Assembly (NCBI RefSeq): GCF_000151315.2
Contig: NW_011887298.1
Location: forward strand, 65,626-129,625
Direction of reading: 5' to 3'
From: Capsaspora owczarzaki ATCC 30864
Taxonomy: Eukaryota > Opisthokonta > Filasterea
DNA: 64,000 bases
A model generated the notes under the pieces. It was not told the origin of the DNA. It saw nothing but the letters and a program-made list of their open reading frames with translations, and made no database searches. The position numbers were made by a program, and so were the translations under genes. Numbering within the stretch: position 1 is the stretch's first letter; each line of letters opens with the position of its first letter. Shown here one piece after another: positions 20,992 through 35,803 of this stretch.

Positions 20992-22512
20992 CTAGCTGTT
21001 TGACACGCTGGGAAATGGGCGCAAGTCGGGAGCGACAATGGTTGTTTTGGCGTCAGGCTGGGCCAAGCACTCGTAGCTGTAGAAGCGAAACACAAAGCTG
21101 GGGTCGGTAAGATGAGCATGGAGTGCCAGGAAGCTGTCGAAGCTTTCTAACGCAGCAGAGTGGCCGTCTACGGAGCTGTCCAAGGCTGGTTGTGCGGTCG
21201 AGGCGCCCTGGGAATCAACTTCTTCGGCGTCTTCCAGTGGAAGAGCTGGGATTTCGGCCGATGCGTGCAACCGTGATCTTTCAAAGGATTCGCGGAAGAG
21301 CACAGCGTAAGCAGCCTCCAAGGTTGCGTGTGGGCACACACTTGGGGACGCGGAACCCAGGAGCACATCTTTTTGCCGCCCTTGCTCCCAGAGTTGGCGC
21401 AATCGCTGCGTGTGGTGTGCGAGTGTCCATTGGTGATTGATGGCACGCGAAATGAGTGTGCATGCGACATTATCACTGGCCGGGATGCTAAATTGACGAT
21501 CGACGTAAACGAGGCCCCGAGCAGCGAGCAAGTCTTCCTCGGCTGCAGCTGCTGCCGCGGTCTTCTCTGGTGCACCAGAGTAGGACTCGACCACGCGCAT
21601 CATCCAGAGAGAATGATCTCCGACGTCGATGGTAGCATGCACGGCGCATTCGATGGTCGCAAGACATCCATCCAGCATTGGGGTGCCAAATTCGGTTGTT
21701 GAGTGTTTGACCCGCTTCCACAGGTTTCTGCTCTCGCACCACCAGTACCGGGAGGGACGGTGAGTTGGAGGCAATGCCAGACAACAGCAACAACAAACAC
21801 AATCCTGAGCATAATGGCAACAAGCGTCACTTACTGCGCCGTCTCCACGTCGTCCACATTATAAGCAAATAAGGCTGCCAGAGGTGTCTGTGTCGCCGAC
21901 AGTACGTTGACAACACAGCGACCTGTTCGAGATATCATTTCGCTCATGGATGATCCGCGCCGAATGCTGAACGCAACGATCGGAGGTTGCAACGAGACGC
22001 TCGTGAGCGATCCGCACGTCAGTCCGCGGTAGATTGGGGTCTATGAGACGCACATTTCCCACAACAACAACAACAACAACAACAAAAATTCACAGGCATG
22101 TCAACCATGTTAGCACAATATCGACCTGATTTGGGTGAGCTGTCTGTCTGAGATTTTTGGGCTTTACTTTAGCTCGCCTGTTGCCGGCTGTGAGGACGAC
22201 GACTGGCGATGCGACCGAGCGCATTGCCGCCCTGAATGCGGCAGGCGTGTCTGCACCGGCAGCATTCGCATGCTGCATTGATGGATTTGCAGCAGCAGGT
22301 GGAGGTGACTGCATGGCGCAGGTGGCTGCCGATGACAGGCTCCGACAGTGGGACCGTCCAGCGATCGCAGCTGCTCCATGCACTGGTCCTGTTGGTACTA
22401 CTGCGCTTGCAGAGGAGCTTGAGATGCAGACGGGCGACGAAGCGAGCGACAGCAGACTCGGACGAGCACCGGCGACGCGACAGCTGCAACGCTGCACCAC
22501 TGCGATCAGCAT
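20992..22512 (-). CDS. Flavin reductase-like (FMN-binding split-barrel) protein with extra C-terminal domain
   Basis: Three exons (22512-22168, 22040-21835, 21730-20992) close in phase to 429 residues. After a Cys/Arg/Ser-rich leader that could target mitochondria, the split barrel begins at AAFRAAMRSVASPVVVLTA (about residue 95) and continues with YRGLTCGSLTSVSLQPPIVA and FSIRRGSSM, then GRCVVNVLSATQ. These are the flavin-binding strands of the family that reduces FMN/FAD with NAD(P)H. The barrel ends near VESYSG. About 150 further residues (YVDRQFSIPASDN, HTQRLRQLWEQGRQKDVLLG, LHAHLTDPSFVFRFYSYECL) do not resemble anything I know. The substrate partner is unknown; fungi and bacteria use such proteins to feed monooxygenases. 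It diverges from phosphorylase kinase, 364 bp between starts. Confidence 0.82.
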
Positions 22513-22812
22513 TTGGAAGGGTTGGCGGGGGGGGGGAGAGAGAGAGAAGGTCTGCAGAATCGCAATGATAAGAGTGCAAGAGTGCAAGAGTGAGAGAGAG
22601 TGAGAGAGAGAGTGAGAGAGAGTAGAATAAGAAAATAAGATCAAACAAACAAAAGCAGACTGACAAACAAAAGCTGCTCAGAAATAGCTGCTCAGAAGTT
22701 GCTCAGATTTCGCTTTTTGCTTCCAATCCAAGCTCAGTTCAGTCCAGTCCCGTCGCTCAATCTCAGATTCTGTCCTTCTCTCGCTCTCTCTCATCTTTTT
22801 CTCTCTGATCTT

Positions 22813-22848
<36 letters not shown>

Positions 22849-22876
22849 CTCGCTCTCGCTGACTCTCACTTTTTGA
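22513..22876. promoter_or_regulatory. Shared promoter, flavin reductase-like gene and phosphorylase kinase
   Basis: The region is dominated by GA-rich runs near 22588-22622 and a (CT)n run at about 22814-22845. Such GAGA/CT tracts are common nucleosome-depleted promoter sequence. No other gene is seen. Confidence 0.5.
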
Positions 22877-25800
22877 ATGAGCGACACGGCGACACAGCTC
22901 GACGGGTACTACCGCGCCGTCAAAGCGCTGATTCTGTCGCGGCAGAGCCCGACGACAGGCCTGTTTCCGCGCAATCCGCTGCGGCAGGACGCCTGGGTGC
23001 GCGACAATGTGTTTGTCGTGATGCCGGTCGTAGCGCTGGCAGTGGCCTACCGCGCAGTGGACCACGACGGCGGCAGACGGCACGAGCTCGAGCACTCGGC
23101 CATCAAGTGCATGCGCGGTCTCTTGTTCAGCATGATGAGCCAGGCTGCCAAGGTCGAGGAGTTTAAGCGCACGCAGTCCACCAAGAGCGCCCTCAACGCC
23201 AGGTACAATGCCGTGGCAGGCGACGCGTCCTCATACACGGCTGCTCCGTGGGCTCCATGGCCAAGCGAATCGCAAGGATCAAATGGCGGCGGATCGAGAG
23301 GAAGTGGCGCCGGACCATCATCATCCTCCTCCTCCAGTGGTGGTGCATCCAACCGATCGTCAACGGGAGGTAGTGCTAGTGCTGCGGCTGCTGCTGCTGC
23401 TGCTGCTGCGGCGGCGGCGGCTGCTCCTGCTCCAGCGACAAACCACCTCCAGTTGGACGCAACGTCGCTCTTCCTGCTGCAGCTGTCGCAGATGATTCTG
23501 CTCGGTCTGCGCGTCATTTACACATCGGACGAGGCTGCGTTCGTGCAGAACGTCGTATTCTACGTGGAGCGCGCGTACCGGACGCCCGATTTCGGAATGT
23601 GGGAGCGCGGCACCAAGGCGAACGTTGGCAGACCAGAGCTCAACGCCAGCTCGATTGCCATGGCCAAGGCCGCGCTGGAGGCCATCAACGGCATTGATCT
23701 CTTTTGTCTCAGCGCAGGTGCGGCGCAGTCCACCATGCACGTCGATCCCGACGCACACAACCGCAACCGAACAATCCTCGCGTCCCTGCTGCCGCGTGAA
23801 TCGAGCTCCAAAGAGACAGACGCAGCCCTGCTGGCCGTGCTCGGGTTTCCGGCATTCGCTGTGGACGACGTGCAGCTTCGCGTCACGACGCAAAACCAGG
23901 TGCTAAGCACGCTGTCTGGGCGCTACGGCTTGAAGCGCTTCCAGCGCGACGGCTACGGCTCTGTGCTGGAAGATGCCAATCACCCATTCTACTACGAGTC
24001 GACAGACTTGAAGAAATTCGACGGCATCGAGTGTCAATGGCCGCACTTGTTTGTCCTGCTGATGCTCGACGCGCAATTCACGGGCAAGCAAGCCCAGTTT
24101 GTCAAGTACCGCGACCTGCTCGAGCCGCTGCTCATCAATCCCGAGGACCTGTCGCACCTTGTTGAACAGCAGCAGACCAGCGCACACTCGCGGCAGGCCA
24201 GTCCATCGCAGCTGAGCGTTCTGCTTCCGCAAACCACCGCTGGCCCGCCCAAGGCCACTCCTGCCCAAGCCTTGCCTGGCGGAGGCAAAGTTGACTATGC
24301 CACACTATCGCCAGCAATGTTGGACGCAATCAAGTACGCCAAGGCAGCTCCGTCGTCGCACACTGGTGCCACGGCCGGCTGGAAACGTGCCATCAAGCTC
24401 ATTCCTGCCTTTTACTGGCTTCCTCGCGACAGCATTCTGCGCGAACGAGAGCAGCCTGGATCGCAAGAATACCTGCCATCCCTCACGTCCGGACATGCGC
24501 CTCTGCTCTATGGCCAAGCCCTGTACCTCCTGAGCTGCTTGATCGAGGACGGCTTGGTCAACGTGTCGGACATTGACCCCGTCGGTCGGCATTTGCCCCC
24601 GGTTGTTCGCCCGCGTCGCAACCTCCGTCATTCGGCATTCGCCAGCATCAACTCTCGTCAAAATTTGGTCGTTCAGGTCGCCCTCATTGCCGAGACCGAG
24701 CAACTCCAGTCCGACCTCGCTACCTACGGCATCACCACCCAGACGCCACAAGAAATCGATCCCATCTCAGTCCGTCCGCCATCTGTCCTGGTGGATGTCT
24801 TTCGACGGCTCGGCGTCAACAGCAAGCTTGGCCTGAGCGGTCGTCCTCTCCGACCCATGGGTGCTCTAGCGACTTCCAAGCTTTATCGCATCGGAGACCA
24901 CATTTTCGTCTTTTATCCCATCATCCTGGATAAGAGCGATTTTTACATGTCCATGGACGATTTGTTCCTGATTGACGCCATCAAAACGCAGCTGTCTTTT
25001 GTGTGCAAGAACTGGAACATGGTGGGTCGTCCGACGGTGACGCTGCTCATCCGCGAGCGAAGCATCAAGAGTCGACATTTCCAAAGTTTGCTCGAGTTCC
25101 TTGCCACCCTTCGTGATGGCATGTGTAATGGCGTGCACGTCATGCTTGGCCAGCTGCAGCAGTTCATGTCGACTTCTTGTGTCGAATACGTCGATTTTGC
25201 GCGCACTTCTGCCCCTCCCATCAATCAGGAGCTCACACTCGATGCCAGCGCGTCGGCTGCCATATCCGTTCCCTCCTCTGCTTCCCATCCTCAGTTGGGC
25301 GAGCCGTTCAACATTCTTGACATGCAGTTCCAGCTACGGCCGCCGACCCCTGCATCCCTACCGCCTGGCAGCCACCACCACCACCACCAGCAACAGCAAC
25401 AGCAACAGCAACACCACCACCATGGATCAAGGCTCCCTCCTGGTGGGGTGCAGCGCTCCATCACCGGCCTTTCCAACACTGCGTCGTCTGCCACTTCGAC
25501 TCCACTTCAAGACCATACCGAGTCGCAGTTTTCGCAGCCAATCGAACCTCCAGCAGCGACTCCCCAGCCATTCGCGCGCACCACGGCACCCTTTATCATC
25601 CCACCGCTGTCTCCTGCTGCACGGATCTATGCAGACATGCGCGTGCGACAACAAAGCTCCCTCGGCCTTGACTTTGAGGACGAGCTTGCGCCCACCCGAG
25701 TGTTGGAGAGCGATGATGCGATTTGCACGGCCGATACCGAAGATGATGTTGCCGTGGAAGATGATGCCGTCTGCACGCAACCAACGCGCGGTGCCACGCA

Positions 25801-28051
25801 CGACCTTGTGGCGCAACTGCAGGTATGTTGTTCAATCGCTGGTGGTTTTTTTTGTTTGTTTGTTCGTTTGTTTGTTCGTTTGTTAGTTGAGAGCACTTCC
25901 TCCCCCCCCCCGGACTGACGTGATTTGACGCATTTCACACTTATTAGACATCGCGGAAGATCAGCGAGCAGGTTGCCATCTTGCTCACATTGCTCCACAA
26001 TGAAGGCAAAATGTTTGCTCTCACTGTTCAGGACAAGTCGACGACTGTCGGTGCTTTGCTCGACGAGTTGTACGAGCGCGCTGCCTTCCTTCTGCGTTGG
26101 TATGGACATTGCATGCCCTTGTGTTCCGTATGAGGTTGAGCGGGGTGCCTCACTTTTAGTTTGTTTTGAACTGTTTTTTTTTTTTTCGTGCTTTTCTTTT
26201 GTTCTGCTTGTTCTGTTTTTTCGTTCATCGTTTCCTGGGGCAGGTCGCTCGTCCGACAAATCGCTGCCAGCCTTGGCAAGGTGGTCGACAGTTTGGCACC
26301 CTCAATCACGGAAATGCTCGTCCGCGGCAAGGTCGTCTCGCTCAGCTGCGCGGGTCACGACGAATTTATGATCAGCGACCCCATCACTCCCGCCGAGATT
26401 CGGGTACGGTTGGACGACTTTGGGGGGCTGGCTGCTCGTTTGGTTTTTTTTTTTCTTTCTTGTTTTTTTTTTTTTTTTTTTTTTGCTTCTCACACGATTC
26501 CTGCTTTTTTCTTCATCAAATGATCCTTAGGACGCAATCTACAAGTTTGCAACTCGGCATGACAAACGCGAGGTGGTCTTGCTGCAAGAAATGATCATTT
26601 ACCTGGCCAGCTTCGTCTCTGCAGACCCTCACATCTTCCATGGCATGCTTCGTGTTCGTGTCGGGTAAAGCTCATTGAATATTGCCGAGTGTTGCCTATC
26701 CAAAATGCTGTCCCAGTGCTCATCTGATTGGTGTCCGCAGCTGGATTATCGAGGCCATGAAAACCGAATTAGCGCGGAGCTTCAACGTGAGCTCTCACAA
26801 GTGGGTGACTGCCAAGGTAAGACCGAATTCACCGCAGCTGTTCGTTGTCCACGACAAGAACAAGAACCAACTCAAAGACAACAAAAAACACATGTCCACG
26901 TTTCGATTTTTTCTTGTTTTTCCTCGGACAGCTGATGAGCCTCAGTCCTTTCGAAATGAAGTCTTGGACCTTCCAAGTCCTCAGTCTGAACGACGAAGAG
27001 CTTGCACGATCAAGAAGCAGTTCTGTCAGTTCGGTTGGTTCAGACAGCAGTTCCTCCGACCAAGAGAAGTCTCGGAATCTCGAAAGCTCGCCAACCTCGC
27101 CGACGCCCTTTGATGTTCTCCGAGGCATGCATGCCTTCCGCGCTTTGCGCATCCGCGGTCGCTGGCTCCGTCGCCGCCATCTGAATGGCGCGTTGAATCG
27201 CATGCCGGACGATTTCTATCCGCGCGGTAAGGCTCTTGGAAGCTCTGCTATATTGTTGTGTTTGTGCTATGAGCTGCATACCTCATGTTTCATCGATTTT
27301 GCTCGGCTTTGGTTGGTGAAATCAGTTTGGCTCGTGCTTTCACGAACGCCTGGCATATCCTTTTCTGGTCACATTTTGCCGCAAATCCCAATCATCAACG
27401 ACATGACAGCCGGTGAACGTAACTTTGCCTTCAAGGTCGAGTCGCTGCTGAACAACATCATCGTGCCAGAGTATCGAGCCGTCGTTGTGGAGGTACAGGA
27501 AACAGCGTGAGAGGGTTGGATTGGCCACATTGTCTTTCTGATTTTGTCACTCACTCGTCGTCTGCCCTTTTGCAAACCCTGCCCCCGCCTCCTCCCACAT
27601 ACAGCTTCTCGTTGTACTCGCAATGATTCTTGAGCGCAATCCTGAACTGCGCTTTGCCCAAGTCATCCAGCTCGAAAAGGTTAGCGTGGGGAAGAAAAAC
27701 GAACTGTGACCTTCTGTCTGGTCAATGCCTTTGCTCATTCTCCGTGCGTTCTGCATTCATACACTTTTTTGCATTCTTCAGCTCATTTACGAAGCAGTCG
27801 ATTTGTTCTATGCGGAACACAACAATCCAAACTCTACCGCGCCCGCTGCCATGCTCGATCTCGATGATTCGATCGACGTCACTGGCGATCCCACACTTAC
27901 GGGCAAACCTCGGAACAAGGCCATGCTTGCATTCTTCAACACTCCTCCGTACGGCCCATTTGGAACGACCAACTACCTGGCCAAAGTCGTTGTCAATGTC
28001 GTTCAATGGTCTTCCATAACGGTGGAGAATTCCTCCTGCTGCATTTCCTGA
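22877..28051 (+). CDS. Phosphorylase b kinase regulatory subunit (alpha/beta type)
   Basis: Nine exons close in phase: 22877-25822, 25948-26099, 26244-26403, 26531-26664, 26741-26816, 26932-27226, 27326-27492, 27605-27679 and 27782-28051 (1424 residues). The N-terminal part is the GH15 glucoamylase-like domain (LDGYYRAVKALILSRQSPTTGLFP, DAWVRDNVFVVMPV, LKRFQRDGYGSVLED). It is interrupted at about residues 115-190 by a Gly/Ser/poly-Ala insert. The C-terminal part matches alpha/beta subunits: ITEMLVRGKVV, LASFVSADPHIFHGMLRVRVG, LRRRHLNGALNRMPDDFYPR-VWLVLSRTPGI, and FKVESLLNNIIVPEYRAVVVE. It ends in CCIS, a CaaX box, as in animal PHKA/PHKB, which are farnesylated. The complex phosphorylates glycogen phosphorylase; neither the gamma kinase nor calmodulin is encoded here. 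Whether this is alpha, beta or an unsplit ancestor is open. Confidence 0.93.
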
Positions 28052-28503
28052 GGCGCGTTTGTTTGTTTTGCTTGCTTGTTGTTTTTGCTTGCTTGTTGTT
28101 TTGCTTTTGTGAATATGAGAGTTCAGTTGGCCTTCTTTTATCATGCAGGTGCAACCGGAATCAGAGTGCTTGATTTTTATGAGCGGTTATTCAATGCTGT
28201 GCCCTTTTTCCCCCGATACTACAGCGTGCTTTGTAGAAAATTCACTTGATCCATACTTTACACAAAAAAAATTTGACTGGATTGTGTTGTACACGAGGCA
28301 CTGTCAACCAGGACAGCGCGTTCATGACAAGAATTCACACACGACAGAAAGATTCAACTAATTACGGAAAACAAATAGCAGGGGGGGGGGTGAAACTCAG
28401 TGGCCCGGTTCATTGGAACGGAGTTGGAGCCGGAAGAAAGCTTAAGACGCAACAATTAGGAAGGTAATAGATGGGGGGGTGGTTGGAACTTGGTCCTCCA
28501 AGC

Positions 28504-29214
28504 TCAATTTCGCTTGCGAATCACAGCGTTCTCACAACCAGTGGGACGAACTTCCCGTTCCCAGTCGTGGGGATAGTGATACTTGAGCACCTGGATGCCA
28601 TCGTGGGTGCTTGTCATCTGCAGACGGCCAAACTTGTACTCGGGCAGAGGGTCGCGAACCAGAGCTGCGGGGAAGATGTGGTACGTCCAGTAGTTGATAA
28701 AGAAGAGCCACGACTCGATGCCCATGCGATTCATCCATCCGTTCCCCCAGTAGTCGGTAAACAGCATGAGATCGGATCGAGAGCGGTCGTTCTCGATGCG
28801 GAAAAATCCGCCCCAGCCGCGGTAGTCAACCCTCAAGCCTTCTGCCCTGCATGCCGCAAAGAAGGCATCGGGATAGTGCGGCTTGAGGGTTTCCCACTCA
28901 ATGCCGAGATCAATGTCCGTGTCCCATGGAATGGGCCCCTGGTATCGGAGAGCGCCAATGTGCGAGCCGTAGACGAGCCAGTACTTGATGTGCAACTTGT
29001 CAAAAATGCGAATCAGGCGCTCGCCCATGTCCATCAGTGATTCGTAGTCTTCATCCGTCATGTCGCAGACAATCTGAGTATTTGGTTCGACGTGATTGTA
29101 CCAGGCCCATGACCGTGTGCTCAGCAAGTAGTAAATGACAAACAGGATGATGGCGACAACGGCGGTCAGCAATGACCGGGATCGTCGTAGGCGAGCAAAG
29201 GTAAAGCCTTGCAT
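28504..29214 (-). CDS. LicD-family type II membrane protein (putative phosphotransferase)
   Basis: A single exon of 236 residues starts at the ATG at 29214. A short basic cytosolic tail (MQGFTFARLRRSRSLL) leads to one membrane helix (about residues 15-35), giving type II topology with a luminal catalytic part. The core carries the LicD/fukutin-type nucleotidyltransferase motif: LVYGSHIGALRYQGPIPWDT followed by DIDLGIEWE, whose Asp residues bind metal. WGGFFRIENDRSRSDLMLF follows. Bacterial LicD moves phosphocholine; fukutin and FKRP move ribitol phosphate in the Golgi. The most likely site here is Golgi or ER, acting on glycans; the donor and acceptor are unknown. The gene is convergent with phosphorylase kinase and downstream (tandem) of EARS2. 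Confidence 0.82.
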   Translation of the reverse strand: MQGFTFARLRRSRSLLTAVVAIILFVIYYLLSTRSWAWYNHVEPNTQIVCDMTDEDYESLMDMGERLIRIFDKLHIKYWLVYGSHIGALRYQGPIPWDTDIDLGIEWETLKPHYPDAFFAACRAEGLRVDYRGWGGFFRIENDRSRSDLMLFTDYWGNGWMNRMGIESWLFFINYWTYHIFPAALVRDPLPEYKFGRLQMTSTHDGIQVLKYHYPHDWEREVRPTGCENAVIRKRN

Positions 29215-29972
29215 GTGTTGTTTTGTTGATGTTGTGTTTTTTTTTTTGAGTCGAGCGCGCCTTGAAGTTTTTGTTTTGGGTTGTATGAGCAACCTTCCTT
29301 CTTCTTGAGTGTGGGTTGTTTTAGTCCAACGACGGCAACCACAAACGTAAAAGACAACAGAAAAACCTGTCAATCAAATCAATTGCATCAGAAAAAGTTA
29401 GCAACAAGAATGAGACTTTGAGAGAAAAGGGCAAACGTTCATGACACGAGGAGGAGCTGAGACGAGCAGCGCAACAAAAAGGAACTTGTATCAAAAGGAG
29501 AAAAAATCAAAGTGACAAACGAACGGAGTGAAAATACAAAAAAAAACCTGAAAAGCTCAGAAAACGATACAAAAATATAAAAAAATAAAGAACGAAACGT
29601 GTCAACGTGTCCTGTCGCTGCAATTCGTGCTGGTTTTTGCCGAGCAGCGCGATCTGCGCATCTCTGCGCCGTTGGCAAGTGACCAGAGCGGACTCTGACG
29701 CAGACCATCGCAACAACGCACGGGGAGGGGGGGGTCGCTGGGGACGGTGGCAGAACGCCAAACGCGAACGGTGGATGTGTGGAAGCGGTTCGATGAGAGG
29801 GCTCTGCATCCCCCTAACCCCACTCCACGCTCGCGCTCTCGGACGGTGCGCAACACGACTGTGCGTTGTGTGCACTACTGCGTGGCCATTCGGTAACTGA
29901 GACGACGCCGCGGCGGAGTCGGGAGAGAAGACCGTTGCAAAAGGCGAAAGAGTTCGGCCAAAGAAGCACTTC

Positions 29973-30006
<34 letters not shown>

Positions 30007-30326
30007 TGCGTGCGTGGCTTACAGTGAAAAAAAAAAAAAGGAGGACTGGAAAAGCTCAATCTGGGCGGCTTCTTTGCTCAGTGAAACGCGGAAAGGACAG
30101 CGAAAGAGCGGGTCGACCAACAGGCAAATTGAATGGAGAGCGCACAACAACAACAACTGGAAGAGCGTGGTTGCACAAAGAAAACCAACAAACAAAAAGG
30201 AAAAAAACAACAACAACAACAAAAAAAAAAAAAAAAAGCGCGCACTCAAGCTGCAATGCCAGTTCTACCCAAAAAGTCGCGGGCTGTTGAATCAAAAAGA
30301 AAATATACTGTATTGCAATGCTGCGT
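29215..30326. other. Low-complexity intergenic stretch, no gene seen
   Basis: This 1.1 kb lies between LicD and the last exon of EARS2, both minus strand. It has long A-runs at about 29973-30004 and 30222-30238 and shorter A-rich segments elsewhere. Open frames are poly-Lys or poly-Phe translations of those runs. It probably holds the LicD promoter and 5' UTR and the EARS2 3' UTR. Confidence 0.5.
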
Positions 30327-33321
<2,995 letters not shown>

Positions 33322-34138
33322 TCAGAATATTAGACAACGCGATCTATTGATACTGTGAATGCATTGAAAGGCAGTTGCAGAGACTGTACTGAGTTTGGGG
33401 AGACTTGACTGAGAGTTTGCGTCAACGAGAAGAAGACTGGAACTCGAATTCTCATCTCACCGACTCGGTACAAGCACACCACCAAAGGGGATGAGACAGA
33501 CGATAAAGATGATACAGCACAGTAGAATCTGGCAGTGGTGGCTTGTTGCGGTACTGCACATTGTGCTGGATTCGAAAAGGATTCGTCCAAATGCAAAAGA
33601 ACGAGCAAAATTGAAGATCGTTTTTGATCAATCCAGTCCTCCTTGTTGCAATATCAGCGGTGTGGTTTGAGTAGTGTTGCTCTTTGTTGTTGTTGTGGAC
33701 GATTGCTACGCGGCCAATTAATCAACGCCCTTGTGCAAAATCGAGCAAAACCCGCCAAACCACTCGCGGATTCGGCGCGCTGTCCGTTGCTCCCCTCGCC
33801 TCTATTCGTCGAGAGAGGGCTGTTCATTGTAAGGCGTCCAGAGATGAGCTGTAGTTGCTATGTTTGGCTGTTTGTTGTCGCGAGTGGTTTTTCCCTTCGC
33901 AAAAGCCAGAATGGGGGGGGTTCGGTCGGTTTCGGTTTCGGTTTCAATCAAAATCTCACGTTTAAGCGTTGATCTCCGACCTTTGATGCATTTTTCCCGC
34001 TTTCCTCGGCACAGGCACACGCTTCCATTGTCATTGCTGAGACAGAAGTCTGCTCTCGTTCGAGTAGCATCCGAAAACTGACTGACTGGCTGACTTGCAG
34101 AAAAAAACTCGGTCCAAGCCTGCCAAACATTGGACCAA
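33322..34138. promoter_or_regulatory. Divergent intergenic region, EARS2 and ankyrin gene
   Basis: About 0.8 kb without a recognisable gene. It contains a short (TTTCGG)n-like run at about 33922-33943. The two genes read outward from it, so it should hold both promoters. Confidence 0.45.
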
Positions 34139-35527
34139 ATGCGGTTTGATCACCCAAACAACCTGCTCCTCAGATACCATCCATCGCCCATTCATACCGT
34201 ACTCGCCTCGGCCATCGTCATTCTACCACATCCGTCGGAGCATTCTGCGAGCAGCGCGCGCAGCAGCATGACGAGTCGCATTGTCGCAGCAGCATCCGTG
34301 CCGCCCGAAACGGTGGAGTTGCTGCACGAGAGCCTTGCACACGGTGCCGATGTCAACGCCACCGACCAGTATGGTGTGAGCCCGCTACATCTCGCATGCT
34401 GCTCAGACTCGTTCCTAGAGATTTTAAGCCTCCTGCTGGAGCGAGGAGCCAACATTGCCGCGCGAACGTCCTTCTCGTCAACACCCTTGCATTGGGCTGC
34501 ACGGCATGCATCGCTGCAAACGGCACAACGGCTGGTCGAGGCTGGCGCAGACATTCTTGCTCGTGATCGCCACGGCTGGCTGCCACTCCACGATGCCGCT
34601 GCTGCTGGCAGTGGAGAGATGGTGCGGTTTCTGCTCGAGCAGCTGCGGTTGCAACATGCCGCAGTGGTCGTCAACGGTTTGGTTGGCCAGCTCAAGAACA
34701 ACACGAGCGGTAATGTTGTTGCTTGCATGCCATCGCGTGAAGAGGAACTCGCACATCTGGCTCCAGGGCTGGATCCATCTGTGCTGAAACCCGAGCCGGA
34801 CGAGGACGTGGTGCGCAGCCGTCTGGAATTGGAGCGGAGCGAATCCCAGCAGCAACTTCCAGAGTGCTGTTTGGATGCCCAGAAGGCGCTGCCCGTTGTG
34901 CACTCAATTCGCGAGTTTTGCCGATGCGTTGGGCGGACCATTTCGGATCCGATGCTGGGCAATCCCTGCTGCGGCGGCGGCGACTCGCGTTCCGAGCAAG
35001 GCCCTCTCACCGCTCGTACCAGCCCCGTACCACATGTAGACGACAGAGACATGTATGGCTCGACGCCTCTCCATGTTGCAGCTGCTTTCGACAAGATTGC
35101 AACAGTCCGGGAACTGGTGTATTCGGGCGGCGCCGATGTACACGCCCTCAACCACGACGGACTGACGCCCTTGCACAAGGCAGTCATTGCTGCTCCCGTC
35201 GTCAACTCTGAGGCAAGCATTCTGGTTGCACGGGAGCTGCTTTTGGCGGGTGCATGTGCGCACGCTCGCAAACTCAAAAAGCCTCCGCTGGGTGGTCAAG
35301 CGCCATCGTCTGCCTCCGCAAACATTATTGAAGCTGGAAGTGGCGGTTGTGCTGTGGCTCAAACATCGCCATGCGAACCATCCGGAACGCTCAACTTTGC
35401 AGGACCTTCGTGTCTGCACATTGCAGCAATGCAGGGCAATGTGTGGATGTGCCGCTTACTGCTCGAGTGCAAAGTCAACCCCGATGTTACATTTGTCGGC
35501 ACGCACCGAGGTTTGAATGCAAGTTGA
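34139..35527 (+). CDS. Ankyrin-repeat protein
   Basis: A single open exon gives 462 residues from the first ATG (34139) or 419 from the ATG at 34268, which lies closer to the repeats and is equally possible. Ankyrin repeats are clear: ADVNATDQYGVSPLHLACC, ANIAARTSFSSTPLHWAAR and ADILARDRHGWLPLHDAAAA in the first half. A linker of about 120 residues with Glu- and Cys-rich segments follows. A second set then appears: DMYGSTPLHVAAAFDKIATV, ADVHALNHDGLTPLHKAVIA, and SCLHIAAMQGNVWMCRLLLE near the end. No enzymatic domain is seen. The protein stops at GTHRGLNAS; a GT at that point could also be a donor into an unseen exon, so the C-terminus may be incomplete. The partner cannot be predicted. It is convergent with the Hsp70 gene. 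Confidence 0.8.
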   Translation: MRFDHPNNLLLRYHPSPIHTVLASAIVILPHPSEHSASSARSSMTSRIVAAASVPPETVELLHESLAHGADVNATDQYGVSPLHLACCSDSFLEILSLLLERGANIAARTSFSSTPLHWAARHASLQTAQRLVEAGADILARDRHGWLPLHDAAAAGSGEMVRFLLEQLRLQHAAVVVNGLVGQLKNNTSGNVVACMPSREEELAHLAPGLDPSVLKPEPDEDVVRSRLELERSESQQQLPECCLDAQKALPVVHSIREFCRCVGRTISDPMLGNPCCGGGDSRSEQGPLTARTSPVPHVDDRDMYGSTPLHVAAAFDKIATVRELVYSGGADVHALNHDGLTPLHKAVIAAPVVNSEASILVARELLLAGACAHARKLKKPPLGGQAPSSASANIIEAGSGGCAVAQTSPCEPSGTLNFAGPSCLHIAAMQGNVWMCRLLLECKVNPDVTFVGTHRGLNAS

Positions 35528-35803
35528 AGTGAAAAGGTTTGATATGCTGTTGTAAAAGTGACAAGACAAAACAAAAAAGACATTCGAAAATTTAGCTGAC
35601 ATTGAGAATCATGAGGACAGAAACAGAGAAATGCAAAAAAAAAAAGAAAAGAGTTGAAAAAGAATCGTCCAAACGCCACATCATCACCAAAACTTTGTCC
35701 AAACAAACAAAACAATAGGTTGCGGTTGACGACCCAGCTGTTTGCGGGTTGTTATCAATCAAGTAAGAAGAATCGACTCCAGGTCATGTTCTTGGGGCAT
35801 CGT

